In this document: positions 1 to 8,929 of the stretch, piece by piece
How positions within the stretch are numbered: position 1 is the stretch's first letter
Layout of the letters: each line of letters starts with the position of its first letter
DNA from: Oceanitalea sp047302425
GTDB taxonomy: Bacteria; Actinomycetota; Actinomycetes; Actinomycetales; Actinomycetaceae
Direction: 5' to 3'
Length of the DNA stretch: 64,000 bases
Assembly: GCF_047302425.1 (NCBI RefSeq)
Contig: NZ_CP154855.1
Span: 3,410,001-3,474,000, forward strand
The notes under the pieces: model-generated
What the model was told of the DNA's origin: nothing
What the model saw: only the letters and a program-made list of their open reading frames with translations
Database searches by the model: none
Program-made: the position numbers and the translations under genes

Positions 1-269
1 GCCATGACCTGCAGCCCGTCCTCATGCTGGACGACTGCGGCGTCAACCCCTGGCTCGGCGGTGACGGCGAAGGTTCCATCCTCGGTCTCGGCTCGAACAG
101 TGGAGCCGGCCTGGCCGACAACCTCGATGTTCTCCTTGGCGGTCTGCTGACCGACAACGGCCATGGCCTCGTGTACGACATCTGAGGTGCGCCCCTCGGG
201 CTCGCCGGGCGCCGCTGAAACACCGCCTGCGACCATCGCCAATGACACGACAGCTGCGAGCCCGTTCAT
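1..269 (-). CDS. Secreted protein of unknown function, N-terminal part
   Basis: An open frame on the minus strand starts at the ATG at 269-267 and runs off the left edge, giving 89 codons. An AAGGGGAA ribosome-binding site lies just upstream of the ATG. The N-terminus reads like a short Sec signal peptide: MNGLAAVVSLAMVAGG followed by VSAAPGEP, with a plausible cleavage after an Ala-x-Ala-like site near residue 20. The visible mature part is rich in Val, Ala and Glu and shows no motif I recognise. Third codon positions are mostly G or C, which supports coding. Function is unknown, and the rest of the gene lies outside the window. Confidence 0.6.
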   Translation of the reverse strand, partial: MNGLAAVVSLAMVAGGVSAAPGEPEGRTSDVVHEAMAVVGQQTAKENIEVVGQAGSTVRAETEDGTFAVTAEPGVDAAVVQHEDGLQVM

Positions 270-1312
270 TGTTCCCCTTGCAAGTCGCGGGAGCCCCCGT
301 TGGCCTCCCCGTGATTTCAACGTATCCACGGGGCCGTTGCTCGATCGACCACCAAAGGCAGGAGTTCTCGACGCGAACGAGCACCAACCGCGGAAGTTTG
401 GGCGGCACTTCCGCCGGACCGCCGCCCCGAACATCAGGCCGGGCCGCACACGACCTTGGCATGAGTAACCTCAACCGTCACCGCGCCGGCTCACCTGTCG
501 GCGGCCGCTTCGCTCCCGGGTCACGCACCGCTGCCGATGACTGCGTCTAGCTCGTCGACATCGACGAGGAGGCGAACCAGCGCAGGCCGGCCGGTGGTAG
601 CGCGGGGGGCCGTCCTCGAAGCCTGCGCTCCTCGGTGCTGCTGAGCGGTGTACGGCACACGTCCGCTCGAACCCGCGGGGGTCGCGTGGTCCCGCTTCCG
701 GCAGGCGACATAATCGGCGGCACCTCAGCTACGGGCATGGCTTCCTGCTCAGCTTGAGTAACGTCGGAGATCGGGGCTCGCCCCCTCTCGCCCGGCGTCT
801 GGTGTGGGGTCGCTAGCGCCCCCACCCTCATCCTGGGAGCCGTCACTGTGGGTCTCGTCAACCCGGCATCCGACCTCACGTCCGTGCAAGAGACGCGCTC
901 CTCCTTCTGCCTGTCGACATCGGCAACCGTCTGGCGGGTGTTGGCGCCGGACCGCGCCGACCGCCTTGCGCTCCGGATGCGATCGCGCTGCGGTGGTTCG
1001 ATGCGTACTTGGCGGCGAGGGCGGGGACACCATCGACGGCGCCGAGGGCGGCGTACCAAGGTCCTGCCCGCGGCCTTGACTGGGTGGCGCATGGCGTACT
1101 TGGCGCCGCAGACCGCCGCAGTAGCGGCGGAATGGATCCCGGCGCCAGCCCGAGGTCCTTCGTCTTGTTCCAGGCGCCTGAGCGGCCCCCGGGGCACCCG
1201 CGCCTTGCGGCCCAACGGGCGCGGGGTCGGGGATGAGGACGAGTCGGCGTCCCGTGCGGGCGCCCGCCCGCTGTGCCACGGTGAGAGCGACCACCCGCTC
1301 CCAGGAGGACCG
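270..1312. other. About 1 kb without a convincing gene
   Basis: All six frames contain open stretches here, but none has a recognisable product, a good ribosome-binding site and coding-type codon use together. The only piece that resembles a protein is the short fragment at 461-550. The segment could be decayed sequence or a remnant of an old insertion between the secreted-protein gene and the cupin gene. I see no tRNA, insertion sequence or clear repeat. Confidence 0.5.
461..550 (+). pseudogene. Fragment of a small protein with a GGRFAP motif
   Basis: The frame starting at the ATG at 461 reads MSNLNRHRAGSPVGGRFAPG and continues for 29 codons to a TAG at 548. Short proteins starting with an H-R-A/P-G...GG-R/Q-F-A pattern are common on actinobacterial plasmids and integrated elements; this is recalled from the family and was not searched. 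In the same frame after the TAG the reading continues with acidic residues (LVDIDEEANQ) to about 735, as if a stop had arisen in a longer gene. No good ribosome-binding site precedes the ATG. It is most likely a relic; it could also be a chance match. Confidence 0.35.
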
Positions 1313-1654
1313 ATGCCCGACCTCAACGCCCTCGTCACCTCCCATCTCCAGGCCGCCCTCGCCGACGAGCACGGCCGCAGCGCCGAGCTCGTCATTCGCG
1401 ACGGCGTGCTGCGCCAGTCGATCCTCGCGCTGCGGGAGGGAACCGAGCTGGCCGAGCACAACGCCCCGCACGCCGCGAGCCTCCAGGTGCTCGTGGGCCG
1501 GGTCCGGGTGACCGGTGAAGACGAGCCGGTCCTCACCGCCGGCGAGCTGCACGTCCTCACCCACCAGCGCCACGCCGTCGTCGCCCTCGAGGACTCCGTC
1601 TTCCTCCTCACCACCGTGACCAGCCAGCCCGGGGAGCCCCCGCAGAACGAGTGA
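1313..1654 (+). CDS. Small single-domain cupin protein
   Basis: A 113-residue protein with the layout of a one-domain cupin: a ligand-capture stretch (LREGTELAEHNAP), a beta-rich middle (LQVLVGRVRVTGEDEPVLTA) and a second conserved block (GELHVLTHQRHAVVALEDS). The His and Glu residues of these blocks would be the metal-site candidates. The ATG at 1313 has an AGGAGG site about 7 bases upstream, which decides the start; the open frame extends further 5' without homology. Small cupins of this kind in Actinobacteria are often of unknown substrate. The next gene starts 22 bases downstream on the same strand, so the two may be co-transcribed. The family assignment is fairly secure; the reaction is unknown. 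Confidence 0.72.
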   Translation: MPDLNALVTSHLQAALADEHGRSAELVIRDGVLRQSILALREGTELAEHNAPHAASLQVLVGRVRVTGEDEPVLTAGELHVLTHQRHAVVALEDSVFLLTTVTSQPGEPPQNE

Positions 1655-1676
1655 GCGGGCCTGCGATGATGGCGCG

Positions 1677-2240
1677 GTGCAGCCCGCCATCGTCTTCCGT
1701 GCCAGCGCCAGCCGCGGCTACGCCGTCGCCACGTGGGTGGTCGCCGTCGCCGTCCTCGCCGCCTTCGCCGTCAACGGCGGCGCCGAGGAGGTGCTCCGCT
1801 ACGGGGCGCTGCCACTCCTGCTCGCCGTCCTCGGCTGGACCGCCTTCTGGCGCCCGCTCGTGCGGGTCGAGCGCGACGGCGTGCGCGTGGTCAACGTCAT
1901 CAGCACCACCTGGCTGCCCTGGGCCGCCGTCACCGGCACCCGCACCCGCTGGGGCCTGGAGATCACCACGCACGGCCGCCCGGTGGGCGCCTGGGCGCTG
2001 CCCTCGCGCAGCGCGATCAGCCGCTGGACCAGCGGGCGTGGCGAGGCGCCCGCGGCCCCGCCGCCGCTGCGCACGATCGACGCCGACGTGCCCGGTGGCG
2101 GCGACCCGCACGTCGCCGCCCGGGTGATCGAGGAGCACCTCACCCGGGGCTCGGCGCAGCCCGAGCGGCAGCTGGACATCGTCCCGGCCGGAGTCCTCCT
2201 CGCCACCGCCGGTCTCGCGCTCGCCTCCCTCCTGCTCTGA
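1677..2240 (+). CDS. Membrane-anchored PH-domain-like protein
   Basis: A 187-residue protein starting with GTG. Two hydrophobic helices (about residues 15-33 and 42-58) are followed by a segment typical of bacterial PH-type domains, with RVERDGVRVVN, then WLPWAAVTGTRT and WGLEITT. A last hydrophobic helix (about 168-187) closes the protein at the C-terminus. Such proteins sit in the cytoplasmic membrane; their function is mostly unknown. It lies 22 bases after the cupin gene and 40 bases before rmuC. The domain call comes from the pattern 'two helices, then V/I-R-V-x-x-D-G-V' and is moderately sure. Confidence 0.68.
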   Translation: MQPAIVFRASASRGYAVATWVVAVAVLAAFAVNGGAEEVLRYGALPLLLAVLGWTAFWRPLVRVERDGVRVVNVISTTWLPWAAVTGTRTRWGLEITTHGRPVGAWALPSRSAISRWTSGRGEAPAAPPPLRTIDADVPGGGDPHVAARVIEEHLTRGSAQPERQLDIVPAGVLLATAGLALASLLL

Positions 2241-2280
2241 CCTCCCCGGCGATGTCGGTGGTCGCTGCCACCCTGGGGGC

Positions 2281-3492
2281 ATGGACACGACGACGGCGAT
2301 CCTCCTGGCCGTAGCCACCCTCACCATCGGTCTCGTGCTGGGCCTGCTCCTGGGCCGGGTGCGCGCCGAGGCGGCCACCTCCCGCGCACGGCAGCAGGCC
2401 GCCGCCGCGCACGCGCGTGCCGAGGCGCTGGCCGAGGAGTGCACCGACCTGCGGGACCGCGCGGCCCGCGACCACGACGTCCTGCGCGCCCTGGCGCCGG
2501 TGCGCGCCACCCTCGCACAGGTCGGGGAGCACGTCGCCGAGCTCGAGCGGGAGCGCACCGAGCAGTACACCGTGCTGGCCGAGCGGCTGCACGCCGCCCA
2601 GCGCAGCGACGCCGAGCTGCGCGCCACCACCGCCAGCCTCGCCGGCGCGCTGCGTTCGGGAACGGCCCGCGGCCAGTGGGGCGAGGTGCAGCTGCGTCGC
2701 GTCCTCGAGGCCTCCGGGATGCTGCGGCACGTCGACTTCCTCGAGCAGGCCACCGTCGCCTCGCTGCCCGGGGCACGGGCGGGCGCGGGGGCGGCTCGGC
2801 CCGACGTCGTCGTGCGGCTGCCCGAGGAGAAGTACCTCGTCATCGACGCCAAGGTGCCCTTCGACGCCTACCTCGAGGCCAGCGCCATCACCGCGGTCGA
2901 CGACCCCGAGGCCGCCGACCGTCGCGAGCGTCTCCTCGCCGCCCACGCCCGGGCGCTGCGCGGCCACGTCGACGCCCTCGCCTCACGGCGCTACCACGAG
3001 CAGCTCGCCGGCAGCCCCGAGCTCGTCGTCATGTTCGTCCCCTCCGAGGGGCTGCTCGCCGCCGCCCTCGAGGCCGACCCCGCCCTCCTCGAGCACGCCC
3101 TTCGCCAGGGCGTCGCTCCCACGTCTCCCGCCTCGCTCCTCGCTCTCCTGCGCACGACGGCGACGATCTGGACCTCCTCGACCGTCACCGAGGACGCCAA
3201 GCGGCTCCTCGAGCTCGGGCGCACGCTCTACGAGCGGCTGGGCACGGTGGCCGGGCACACCGCCCAGCTCGGCCGCACCCTGGAGAGCGCCGTGCAGCAC
3301 TACAACAGGCTCGTCGGCTCGGTGGAGTCCCGCCTGCTCGTCACCGCCCGCGGCTTCGACGGCCTCGACCACGGGGACCTGGAGGTGCGCGAGGTGGATC
3401 CCGAGCGCGCCCAGGTGCGCCGCTTCACCGCGAACGAGCTCACCGACCCGCTGGCCGGTGAGCTCCCCGAGCAGCTCCCGCTGGGCCGCTGA
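2281..3492 (+). CDS. rmuC: DNA recombination protein RmuC
   Basis: A 403-residue protein with an N-terminal membrane anchor (residues 5-25), a coiled-coil region rich in Ala, Arg and Glu (about 30-120) and the RmuC core. The diagnostic block RGQWGEVQLRRVLEASGM is present near residue 135, and the nuclease-like part continues with KYLVIDAKVPFDAYLEAS. RmuC proteins limit inversions and rearrangements at short inverted repeats and are thought to act as nucleases on DNA secondary structure. The length is normal for Actinobacteria. The ATG at 2281 fits the anchor. The gene ends just before a strong bidirectional hairpin shared with the convergent ABC transporter operon. Confidence 0.93.
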   Translation: MDTTTAILLAVATLTIGLVLGLLLGRVRAEAATSRARQQAAAAHARAEALAEECTDLRDRAARDHDVLRALAPVRATLAQVGEHVAELERERTEQYTVLAERLHAAQRSDAELRATTASLAGALRSGTARGQWGEVQLRRVLEASGMLRHVDFLEQATVASLPGARAGAGAARPDVVVRLPEEKYLVIDAKVPFDAYLEASAITAVDDPEAADRRERLLAAHARALRGHVDALASRRYHEQLAGSPELVVMFVPSEGLLAAALEADPALLEHALRQGVAPTSPASLLALLRTTATIWTSSTVTEDAKRLLELGRTLYERLGTVAGHTAQLGRTLESAVQHYNRLVGSVESRLLVTARGFDGLDHGDLEVREVDPERAQVRRFTANELTDPLAGELPEQLPLGR

Positions 3493-3531
3493 GCCCGGGC
3501 GCCGGCGTGCCGCTGGCTCCCGGTACGGCAA

Positions 3532-3575
3532 CGGCTCCGCGCCGCTGATCCAATCAGCAGCGCGGAGCCGTTTCC
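3532..3575. terminator. Bidirectional hairpin between rmuC and the ABC operon
   Basis: Arms 3532-3549 and 3553-3570 pair over 18 bases with one mismatch around a 3-base loop, followed by TTTCCC on the plus strand. It sits between two convergent gene ends and can stop transcription from both sides. Confidence 0.8.
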
Positions 3576-3597
3576 CGAGCGGGGAGTGGGCCTGCGC

Positions 3598-5292
3598 TCA
3601 GGCGCGCCGGCCGCCGCCGAGGTCGAGGTGGGCGCCGGGGATCGCGCCGAGCAGCTCGCGGGTGTAGGCCTGCGAGGGGGACTCGAAGACCTCGTCGGTT
3701 GTCGCCATCTCCACGATCTTGCCCTTCTCCATCACCGCGACCGTGTCGGCGATCTGGCGGACCACCGCGAGGTCGTGGGTGATGAAGAGGTAGGTCAGCC
3801 CGAGCTCGCGCTGCAGGTCGGCCAGCAGGGTGAGGATCTGGTCCTGGACGAGCACGTCGAGGGCGGAGACCGCCTCGTCGCACACGACGAGCGAGGGCTC
3901 CAGGGCGAGCGCCCTCGCGATCGCGATGCGCTGGCGCTGCCCGCCGGACAGCTCACCGGGGTAGCGGCGCATCGTCGACTTCGGCAGCGCGACGAGGTCG
4001 AGCATCTCGGCCACCCGCGCCGCGCGCTCCTTGGCGTTGCCCACCCCGTGCAGACGCAGCGGCTCCTCGATCGTGCGGAAGATCGAGTACATCGGGTCCA
4101 GCGACCCGTAGGGGTTCTGGAAGATGGGCTGGACCTTGCGGCGGAAGTCGAAGAGCTCCCGCTTCGACAGGGAGGACAGGTCCGTCCCCTCGAAGGTCAC
4201 CCGCCCCGAGGTGGGCTCGAGGAGGTTGAGCATGATGTTGGCGACCGTCGACTTGCCCGAGCCCGACTCCCCCACGAGCGCCATGGTGGCGCCGCGCGGG
4301 ACGGTGAACGAGACGTCGTCGACCGCCCGGAAGGTGCTCCCACCACCGGGCAGCGAGCCACGCAGCGAGAACTCCTTGACGAGGTTCTCGGCCACGAGGA
4401 TGTCCGGGCGCTTGCTCACGTCACCGTGGCTCAGCTGCTCCCCGCTGTCCTCGCCGCGCTCGTGCGCACTCTGGATGCGGCGCGAGGTCAGCGAGGGCGC
4501 TGAGTCGACGAGCCGGCGCGTGTAGGGATGCTGTGGGTCGGTGAGGATCTGCTCGGCCGGCCCGGACTCCACGACGAGCCCGCGCCGCATGACGACGAGG
4601 TGCTCGGCGCGCTCGGCCGCCAGGCCGAGGTCGTGGGTGATGAAGAGGACCGCGACGTTCCGCTCGCGCGTGAGCTTGTCGAGGTGGTCGAGGATGCGGC
4701 GCTGGACGGTGACGTCCAGGGCGGAGGTCAGCTCGTCGGCGATGAGCAGCCGCGGGTTGCCGGCCAGGCCCACGCCGATGAGCGCGCGCTGGCGCATGCC
4801 GCCGGAGAACTCGTGGGGGTACTGGCGCGAGCGGCGCTCGGCGTCGTCGAGGCCCGCCTCGGCGAGCACCTCGTTGGCGCGCACCTTCGCGGCGCGGCCC
4901 TTGGCGACACCGTTCGCGGCGAGCGCCTCGCGCACCTGGAAGCCGATCTTCCACACCGGGTTGAGGTTCGTCATCGGGTCCTGCGGGACCAGACCGATCT
5001 CCCGGCCGCGCAGCCGCTCCATCTCCTTGCGGCTGAGCCGGGTGATGTCCCGGCCCCCGAAGGTGATGGTGCCGCCGGTGACCTTGCCCGTGCCCGGGAG
5101 GAGGTCGATGACCGCGTTGGCGAGCGTCGACTTGCCCGAGCCGGACTCGCCGACGATCGCGACGCTCTGCCCGGGGTACACGGTGAGGTTGGCGCCGCGC
5201 ACCGCCGGGACGGTGCCCGTGGTCGAGCGGAAGCTCACCTCGAGGTCGCGGACCTCCAGGAGCGGCTCGTCGGGACGGAGGTTCTCGCTCAC
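3598..5292 (-). CDS. Fused double ATPase of a peptide/nickel ABC importer
   Basis: A 564-residue protein made of two complete ABC ATPase domains in tandem, like a DppD-DppF fusion. Each half has a Walker A motif GESGSGKST (about residues 48-56 and 340-348), a signature motif (FSGGMRQR, then LSGGQRQR) and a Walker B region (LLIADELTSALD, then LVVCDEAVSALD). Each half ends with the C-terminal extension typical of oligopeptide ATPases (QHPYTRRL; QAYTREL). It would power the two permeases encoded upstream. The GTG start overlaps the stop of the preceding permease by 4 bases, so the genes are translationally coupled. It is the last gene of a four-gene operon. Confidence 0.93.
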   Translation of the reverse strand: MSENLRPDEPLLEVRDLEVSFRSTTGTVPAVRGANLTVYPGQSVAIVGESGSGKSTLANAVIDLLPGTGKVTGGTITFGGRDITRLSRKEMERLRGREIGLVPQDPMTNLNPVWKIGFQVREALAANGVAKGRAAKVRANEVLAEAGLDDAERRSRQYPHEFSGGMRQRALIGVGLAGNPRLLIADELTSALDVTVQRRILDHLDKLTRERNVAVLFITHDLGLAAERAEHLVVMRRGLVVESGPAEQILTDPQHPYTRRLVDSAPSLTSRRIQSAHERGEDSGEQLSHGDVSKRPDILVAENLVKEFSLRGSLPGGGSTFRAVDDVSFTVPRGATMALVGESGSGKSTVANIMLNLLEPTSGRVTFEGTDLSSLSKRELFDFRRKVQPIFQNPYGSLDPMYSIFRTIEEPLRLHGVGNAKERAARVAEMLDLVALPKSTMRRYPGELSGGQRQRIAIARALALEPSLVVCDEAVSALDVLVQDQILTLLADLQRELGLTYLFITHDLAVVRQIADTVAVMEKGKIVEMATTDEVFESPSQAYTRELLGAIPGAHLDLGGGRRA

Positions 5293-6263
5293 CGGTCACG
5301 CACCCTGGGGTCGAGGGCGTCGCGCACGGCGTCGCCCATCATGATGAAGCCGAGCACCGTCAGTGCCAGTGCGCCGGACGGGTAGAACAGCACCCCCGGC
5401 CGGGTCCGCAGCGAGGCCTGGGCCTGGGAGATGTCCCCACCCCACGACACGATCGAGGGCGGCAGTCCGACGCCGAGGAAGCTCAGCGTCGCCTCGGCGA
5501 CGATGAAGGTCCCCAGCGCCACCGTCACGTAGACGATGATCGGCGCGGCCGCGTTGGGCAGGATGTGGCGCAGCAGGACGGTGAACCGGCCCGCGCCCAG
5601 CGCCCGGGACGCCGTCACGTAGTCGTTGTTCTTCACGTTCATCACCGCGCCGCGCGCGATGCGGGCCACCGGCGGCCAGCCGAAGACGGCGAGCACCAGG
5701 GCGACCGTCCAGATCGTGCGGCTCGCGGTGACCTGCATGAAGACGATCGCGGCGAGGACGAGCGGGATGGCGAAGAAGATGTCGGTGAGCCGGGAGAGCA
5801 GTGTGTCGAACCAGCCGCCGAGGAAGCCGGCCAGCGCGCCGATCGCGGTACCGAGGACGAAGACGATCGCCGTCGTCACCACACCCACGGTCACCGAGGA
5901 GCGGGCGCCGTAGATGACGCGGGAGTACAGGTCGCAGCCCTGCCGGTCGAAACCGAAGGGGTGCCCGGCGCCCGGGCCCTCGAGGGAGCGGGCGAGCTCG
6001 CAGAACCGCGGGTCCTGGGAGGTGAACAGGGACGGGAACAGCGCCACCGTGCACACGAGCAGGATGATCGCGGCGGACACCCAGAACAGCGGGCGACGGC
6101 GCAGCTTGGACCACGCCTCGCCCCACATGGTCGAGGGTGCGCCGCTGTCGGCGACGGCGTCGACCGCACCGAGGCCGGCCTCGTCGAGCTCGGCGAAGAA
6201 GTGCTCCTGGCCGCGCCGGGCCGCGCGCGGCGCCGGCCCGGCGCTCTGAGGCAGCTCAGGCAT
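5289..6263 (-). CDS. Peptide/nickel ABC importer permease, DppC type
   Basis: A 324-residue inner-membrane permease with a long polar N-terminus (about 65 residues), a first membrane helix (FWVSAAIILLVCTVALFP) and five more hydrophobic segments. The ATPase-contact loop of the family is visible as SRALGAGRFTVLLRHILPN. An extracytoplasmic region with two Cys (CELARSL and RQGCDLYSR) precedes the second helix, as usual for DppC proteins. The ATG at 6263 overlaps the stop of the upstream permease by 8 bases. Together with the DppB-type partner it forms the channel. The substrate cannot be decided from the sequence; peptides are the default. Confidence 0.92.
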   Translation of the reverse strand: MPELPQSAGPAPRAARRGQEHFFAELDEAGLGAVDAVADSGAPSTMWGEAWSKLRRRPLFWVSAAIILLVCTVALFPSLFTSQDPRFCELARSLEGPGAGHPFGFDRQGCDLYSRVIYGARSSVTVGVVTTAIVFVLGTAIGALAGFLGGWFDTLLSRLTDIFFAIPLVLAAIVFMQVTASRTIWTVALVLAVFGWPPVARIARGAVMNVKNNDYVTASRALGAGRFTVLLRHILPNAAAPIIVYVTVALGTFIVAEATLSFLGVGLPPSIVSWGGDISQAQASLRTRPGVLFYPSGALALTVLGFIMMGDAVRDALDPRVRDR

Positions 6264-7182
6264 ATCGGATCCTCGGGTCGAGGGCGGCGTACAGGAGGTC
6301 GACGAGCAGGTTCGCCAGGATGTAGACGACGACGAGCACGGTCGTCAGGGAGACGACGGTGACGTTCTCACCCTGGATGATCGCCCGGAACAGCGTGCCG
6401 CCGACCCCGTTGATGTTGAAGATGCCCTCGGTGACGATGGCGCCGCCCATGAGCGTGCCGAGGTCGGCACCGAGGAAGGTGACGACGGGGATGAGGGAGT
6501 TGCGCAGGACGTGCACCGAGATGACCCGGTTGCGCGTCAGCCCCTTGGCCCGGGCCGTGCGGACGTAGTCGGCGGTGAGGTTCTCCGCGACCGAGGTCCG
6601 CGTCAGGCGCAGCACGTAGGCCAGGGACACCGCCCCGAGCACCGCCGCGGGCATGAGCAACGAGCGGAACCCTGGGTCGTTGCCCGCCGTCACCGGTAGC
6701 CAGCCGAGCTGGACGCCGACGACGAACTGGAGCACGAAGCCGATGACGAAGGTCGGCACCGCGATGACCAGCAGGCTGAGGACGAGCACCGTGGAGTCGA
6801 AGACGCCCCCGCGGCGCAGGCCCGCGACCAGACCGAGGACCACGCCGAAGATCGCCTCGAAGGCGAGGGCCATGATCGCCAGCCGGAAGGTCACCGGCAG
6901 CGCGTCCTGGATGACGTCGAGCACCTCACGTCCGGAGAAGGTCACCCCGAGGTCGAGCGTGAGGATGCCCCGGAGGAAGAGCAGGTACTGGACGAGGAAG
7001 GGCTCGTCGAGGTTGTACTGCTCTCGGATCTGCTGCTGGACCGCTTCGGGCAGGCCGCGCTCTCCTCCGAGCGCCGCCACCGGGTCCCCGGGCAACGCAA
7101 ACACCATCGCGTAGATGAGTAGCGTCGCACCGAGGAACACGGGGACGAGCTGGAGGAGGCGCCGCCCGATGTACCTGACCAT
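6256..7182 (-). CDS. Peptide/nickel ABC importer permease, DppB type
   Basis: A 308-residue permease that begins MVRYIGRRLLQLVPVF, the standard DppB start. It has six predicted membrane helices and the ATPase-contact loop (RTARAKGLTRNRVISVHVLRN). The periplasmic-side block LPGDPVAALGGERGLPE and the following NLDEPFLVQYLLFL are typical of the family. Start and length agree with other members. It lies 22 bases downstream of the binding-protein gene and overlaps the DppC-type gene, so the operon order is binding protein, DppB, DppC, ATPase. Confidence 0.92.
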   Translation of the reverse strand: MVRYIGRRLLQLVPVFLGATLLIYAMVFALPGDPVAALGGERGLPEAVQQQIREQYNLDEPFLVQYLLFLRGILTLDLGVTFSGREVLDVIQDALPVTFRLAIMALAFEAIFGVVLGLVAGLRRGGVFDSTVLVLSLLVIAVPTFVIGFVLQFVVGVQLGWLPVTAGNDPGFRSLLMPAAVLGAVSLAYVLRLTRTSVAENLTADYVRTARAKGLTRNRVISVHVLRNSLIPVVTFLGADLGTLMGGAIVTEGIFNINGVGGTLFRAIIQGENVTVVSLTTVLVVVYILANLLVDLLYAALDPRIRYA

Positions 7183-7204
7183 GCCGTTGTCGCTTCCGGG
7201 CTAA

Positions 7205-8833
7205 TCAGCCCTTGGTGACCTGCGGGAGCTCGACCTGGCGGTTCCAGGAGAACTCGACGTTGTCGACGGACTCGCCGTAGCCACCCACGGCGTTCTCCAC
7301 CCACAGCGGGATGCCGGGCAGGTCCCGGAAGAGGATCGCCTGAGCCTCGGTGACGAGCTCGTTGGCCTGCTCGACGGACTCCGCAGCGTTGATCTGCCGC
7401 ATGAGGTCGTCGAACTCGGGGTTGGCGTAGAACGCGTCGTTCGACCCGGCACCGGTGGAGAAGATCGGCGCGAGGAAGTTGACGAGCGAGGGGTAGTCCG
7501 CCTGCCAGCCGGCGCGGAACAGACCGGAGATCTGCTGGTTGTCGCGCGCGTCGAGGAACTCGGAGAACTGCGGGTAGGCCTCGAACTCGGCCTCGATGCC
7601 CAGCGTGTTGCGGATCGAGTTGGTCACCGCGTCGATCCACGCCTGGTGGTCGCCGTCGGCGTTGGAGCTGATGGTGAGGGTGCCCTCCCAGGGCTCGATG
7701 GCCTCGGCCTCGGCCCACAGCTCGGCGGCGCGCTCGGGGTCGTACTGGGCGACGTCGTTGCCGGGGATGTCGGCGGTGTAGCCCTCGATGGAGGGTGCGG
7801 TGAAGTCGACCGACGGCGTCACGGCACCGGCGAAGATCGTCTCGGCGATCTGCTCGCGGTCGATGGCCAGCGAGATGGCCTGGCGGCGCAGGAGGCCCGC
7901 CTCGCCCTGGAACTCGGGCAGGTAGGACGGCACGGACAGCGACTGGTTGAGGGCCGCGGGCTGGTTGACGGCGCGGTCACCCAGCTCCTCCTCGAAGGTC
8001 GACAGCGCGGAGGACGGCATCTCGTCCATGATGTCGAGGTTGCCGCTGATGAGGTCGTTGTACGCGGTGTCGAGGTTGTCGTAGAAGACGACGCGCACGC
8101 CGCCGTTCTGCGCGGGGGTGCCGCCGGCGTAGGACTCGTTGGGGACGAGCTCGATCTGGACGTTGTGCTCCCAGGCGCCCTCCTCGGCCAGCTTGTAGGG
8201 GCCGTTGCCGATCGGGTTCTCGCCGAAGGCCTCCGTGTCCTCGAAGGCCGACTCGGGCAGCGGGTAGAAGGCCGAGTAGCCGAGGCGCTGCGGGAAGTCG
8301 AACTCCGGCTGCGACAGGCGCACGGTGAAGGTGTGCTCGTCGACGACCTCGAGGCCGGTGAGCTCGGAGTCCTCCTCCTGGGAGAAGCCCTCGATGCTCT
8401 CGAAGAAGTAGCTGCTGTTCTGCGCGTTGCTGAGCAGGGCGCCGTAGTTCCAGGCGTCGACGAAGCTGTCGGCGGTGACCGGGGTGCCGTCGGAGAAGGT
8501 CCAGCCGTCCGCGATGGTGATCGTGAAGTTCTGGTTGTCCTCGGTCTCGATCGACTCCGCGACCTCGTTGACGACGGTGCCGTCGGTCTCGTAGCGGACC
8601 AGGCCGGCGAACAGCAGGTCGACGATGTCGCCGCCGCCCACCTCGTTGGTGGCGGTGGGGATCAGCGGGTTCTGCGGCTCGGTGCCGTTGATCGAGACGA
8701 CACCGCCACCGGCGGAGGTCTCCGAGGAGGTGGCGTCGCCGTCACCCTCGCCGTCGCCGCCGGAGCAGGCGGCGAGGAGGAGCGAGGCGGCGAGAACGGC
8801 CGCGGCGGAGCGGTAGGGGCGGATCCTGGTCAT
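7205..8833 (-). CDS. Peptide-binding lipoprotein of the ABC importer
   Basis: A 542-residue solute-binding protein of the SBP_bac_5 (DppA/OppA) family. From the ATG at 8833 the protein starts with a lipoprotein signal peptide ending in SLLLAAC, with the lipid-bearing Cys at residue 23 and an acidic Gly/Asp/Ser linker after it. A longer in-frame start exists, but only this one gives a proper signal peptide, and GGGGA precedes it. The family blocks are present: ADGWTFSDGTPVTADSFVDA near the N-terminus, and RRQAISLAIDREQIAETIF in the middle. It captures the substrate outside the membrane for the two permeases. It is the first gene of the operon, and a palindrome lies upstream. Confidence 0.93.
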   Translation of the reverse strand: MTRIRPYRSAAAVLAASLLLAACSGGDGEGDGDATSSETSAGGGVVSINGTEPQNPLIPTATNEVGGGDIVDLLFAGLVRYETDGTVVNEVAESIETEDNQNFTITIADGWTFSDGTPVTADSFVDAWNYGALLSNAQNSSYFFESIEGFSQEEDSELTGLEVVDEHTFTVRLSQPEFDFPQRLGYSAFYPLPESAFEDTEAFGENPIGNGPYKLAEEGAWEHNVQIELVPNESYAGGTPAQNGGVRVVFYDNLDTAYNDLISGNLDIMDEMPSSALSTFEEELGDRAVNQPAALNQSLSVPSYLPEFQGEAGLLRRQAISLAIDREQIAETIFAGAVTPSVDFTAPSIEGYTADIPGNDVAQYDPERAAELWAEAEAIEPWEGTLTISSNADGDHQAWIDAVTNSIRNTLGIEAEFEAYPQFSEFLDARDNQQISGLFRAGWQADYPSLVNFLAPIFSTGAGSNDAFYANPEFDDLMRQINAAESVEQANELVTEAQAILFRDLPGIPLWVENAVGGYGESVDNVEFSWNRQVELPQVTKG

Positions 8834-8863
8834 GACGGTCCCCGAATCGTGGTCAGTAGGCCC

Positions 8864-8877
8864 GTGACTGTAGTCAC
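8864..8877 (-). promoter_or_regulatory. Palindrome upstream of the peptide importer operon
   Basis: GTGACT-GT-AGTCAC is a perfect 6-2-6 inverted repeat 31 bases upstream of the lipoprotein start. Its position in the leader or promoter suggests an operator. The cognate regulator is not visible in the window. Confidence 0.45.
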
Positions 8878-8929
8878 GCGTGCGTTGCACGATATGACGC
8901 GGCGGGCCGGGATGGGAAATGCTGCGCCC

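Noticed and set aside
547..1690. Two long minus-strand frames (313 and 355 codons) left of and across the cupin gene
   Set aside because: They have no recognisable domain, no ribosome-binding site and overlap the cupin gene, which has a good site and a clear fold.
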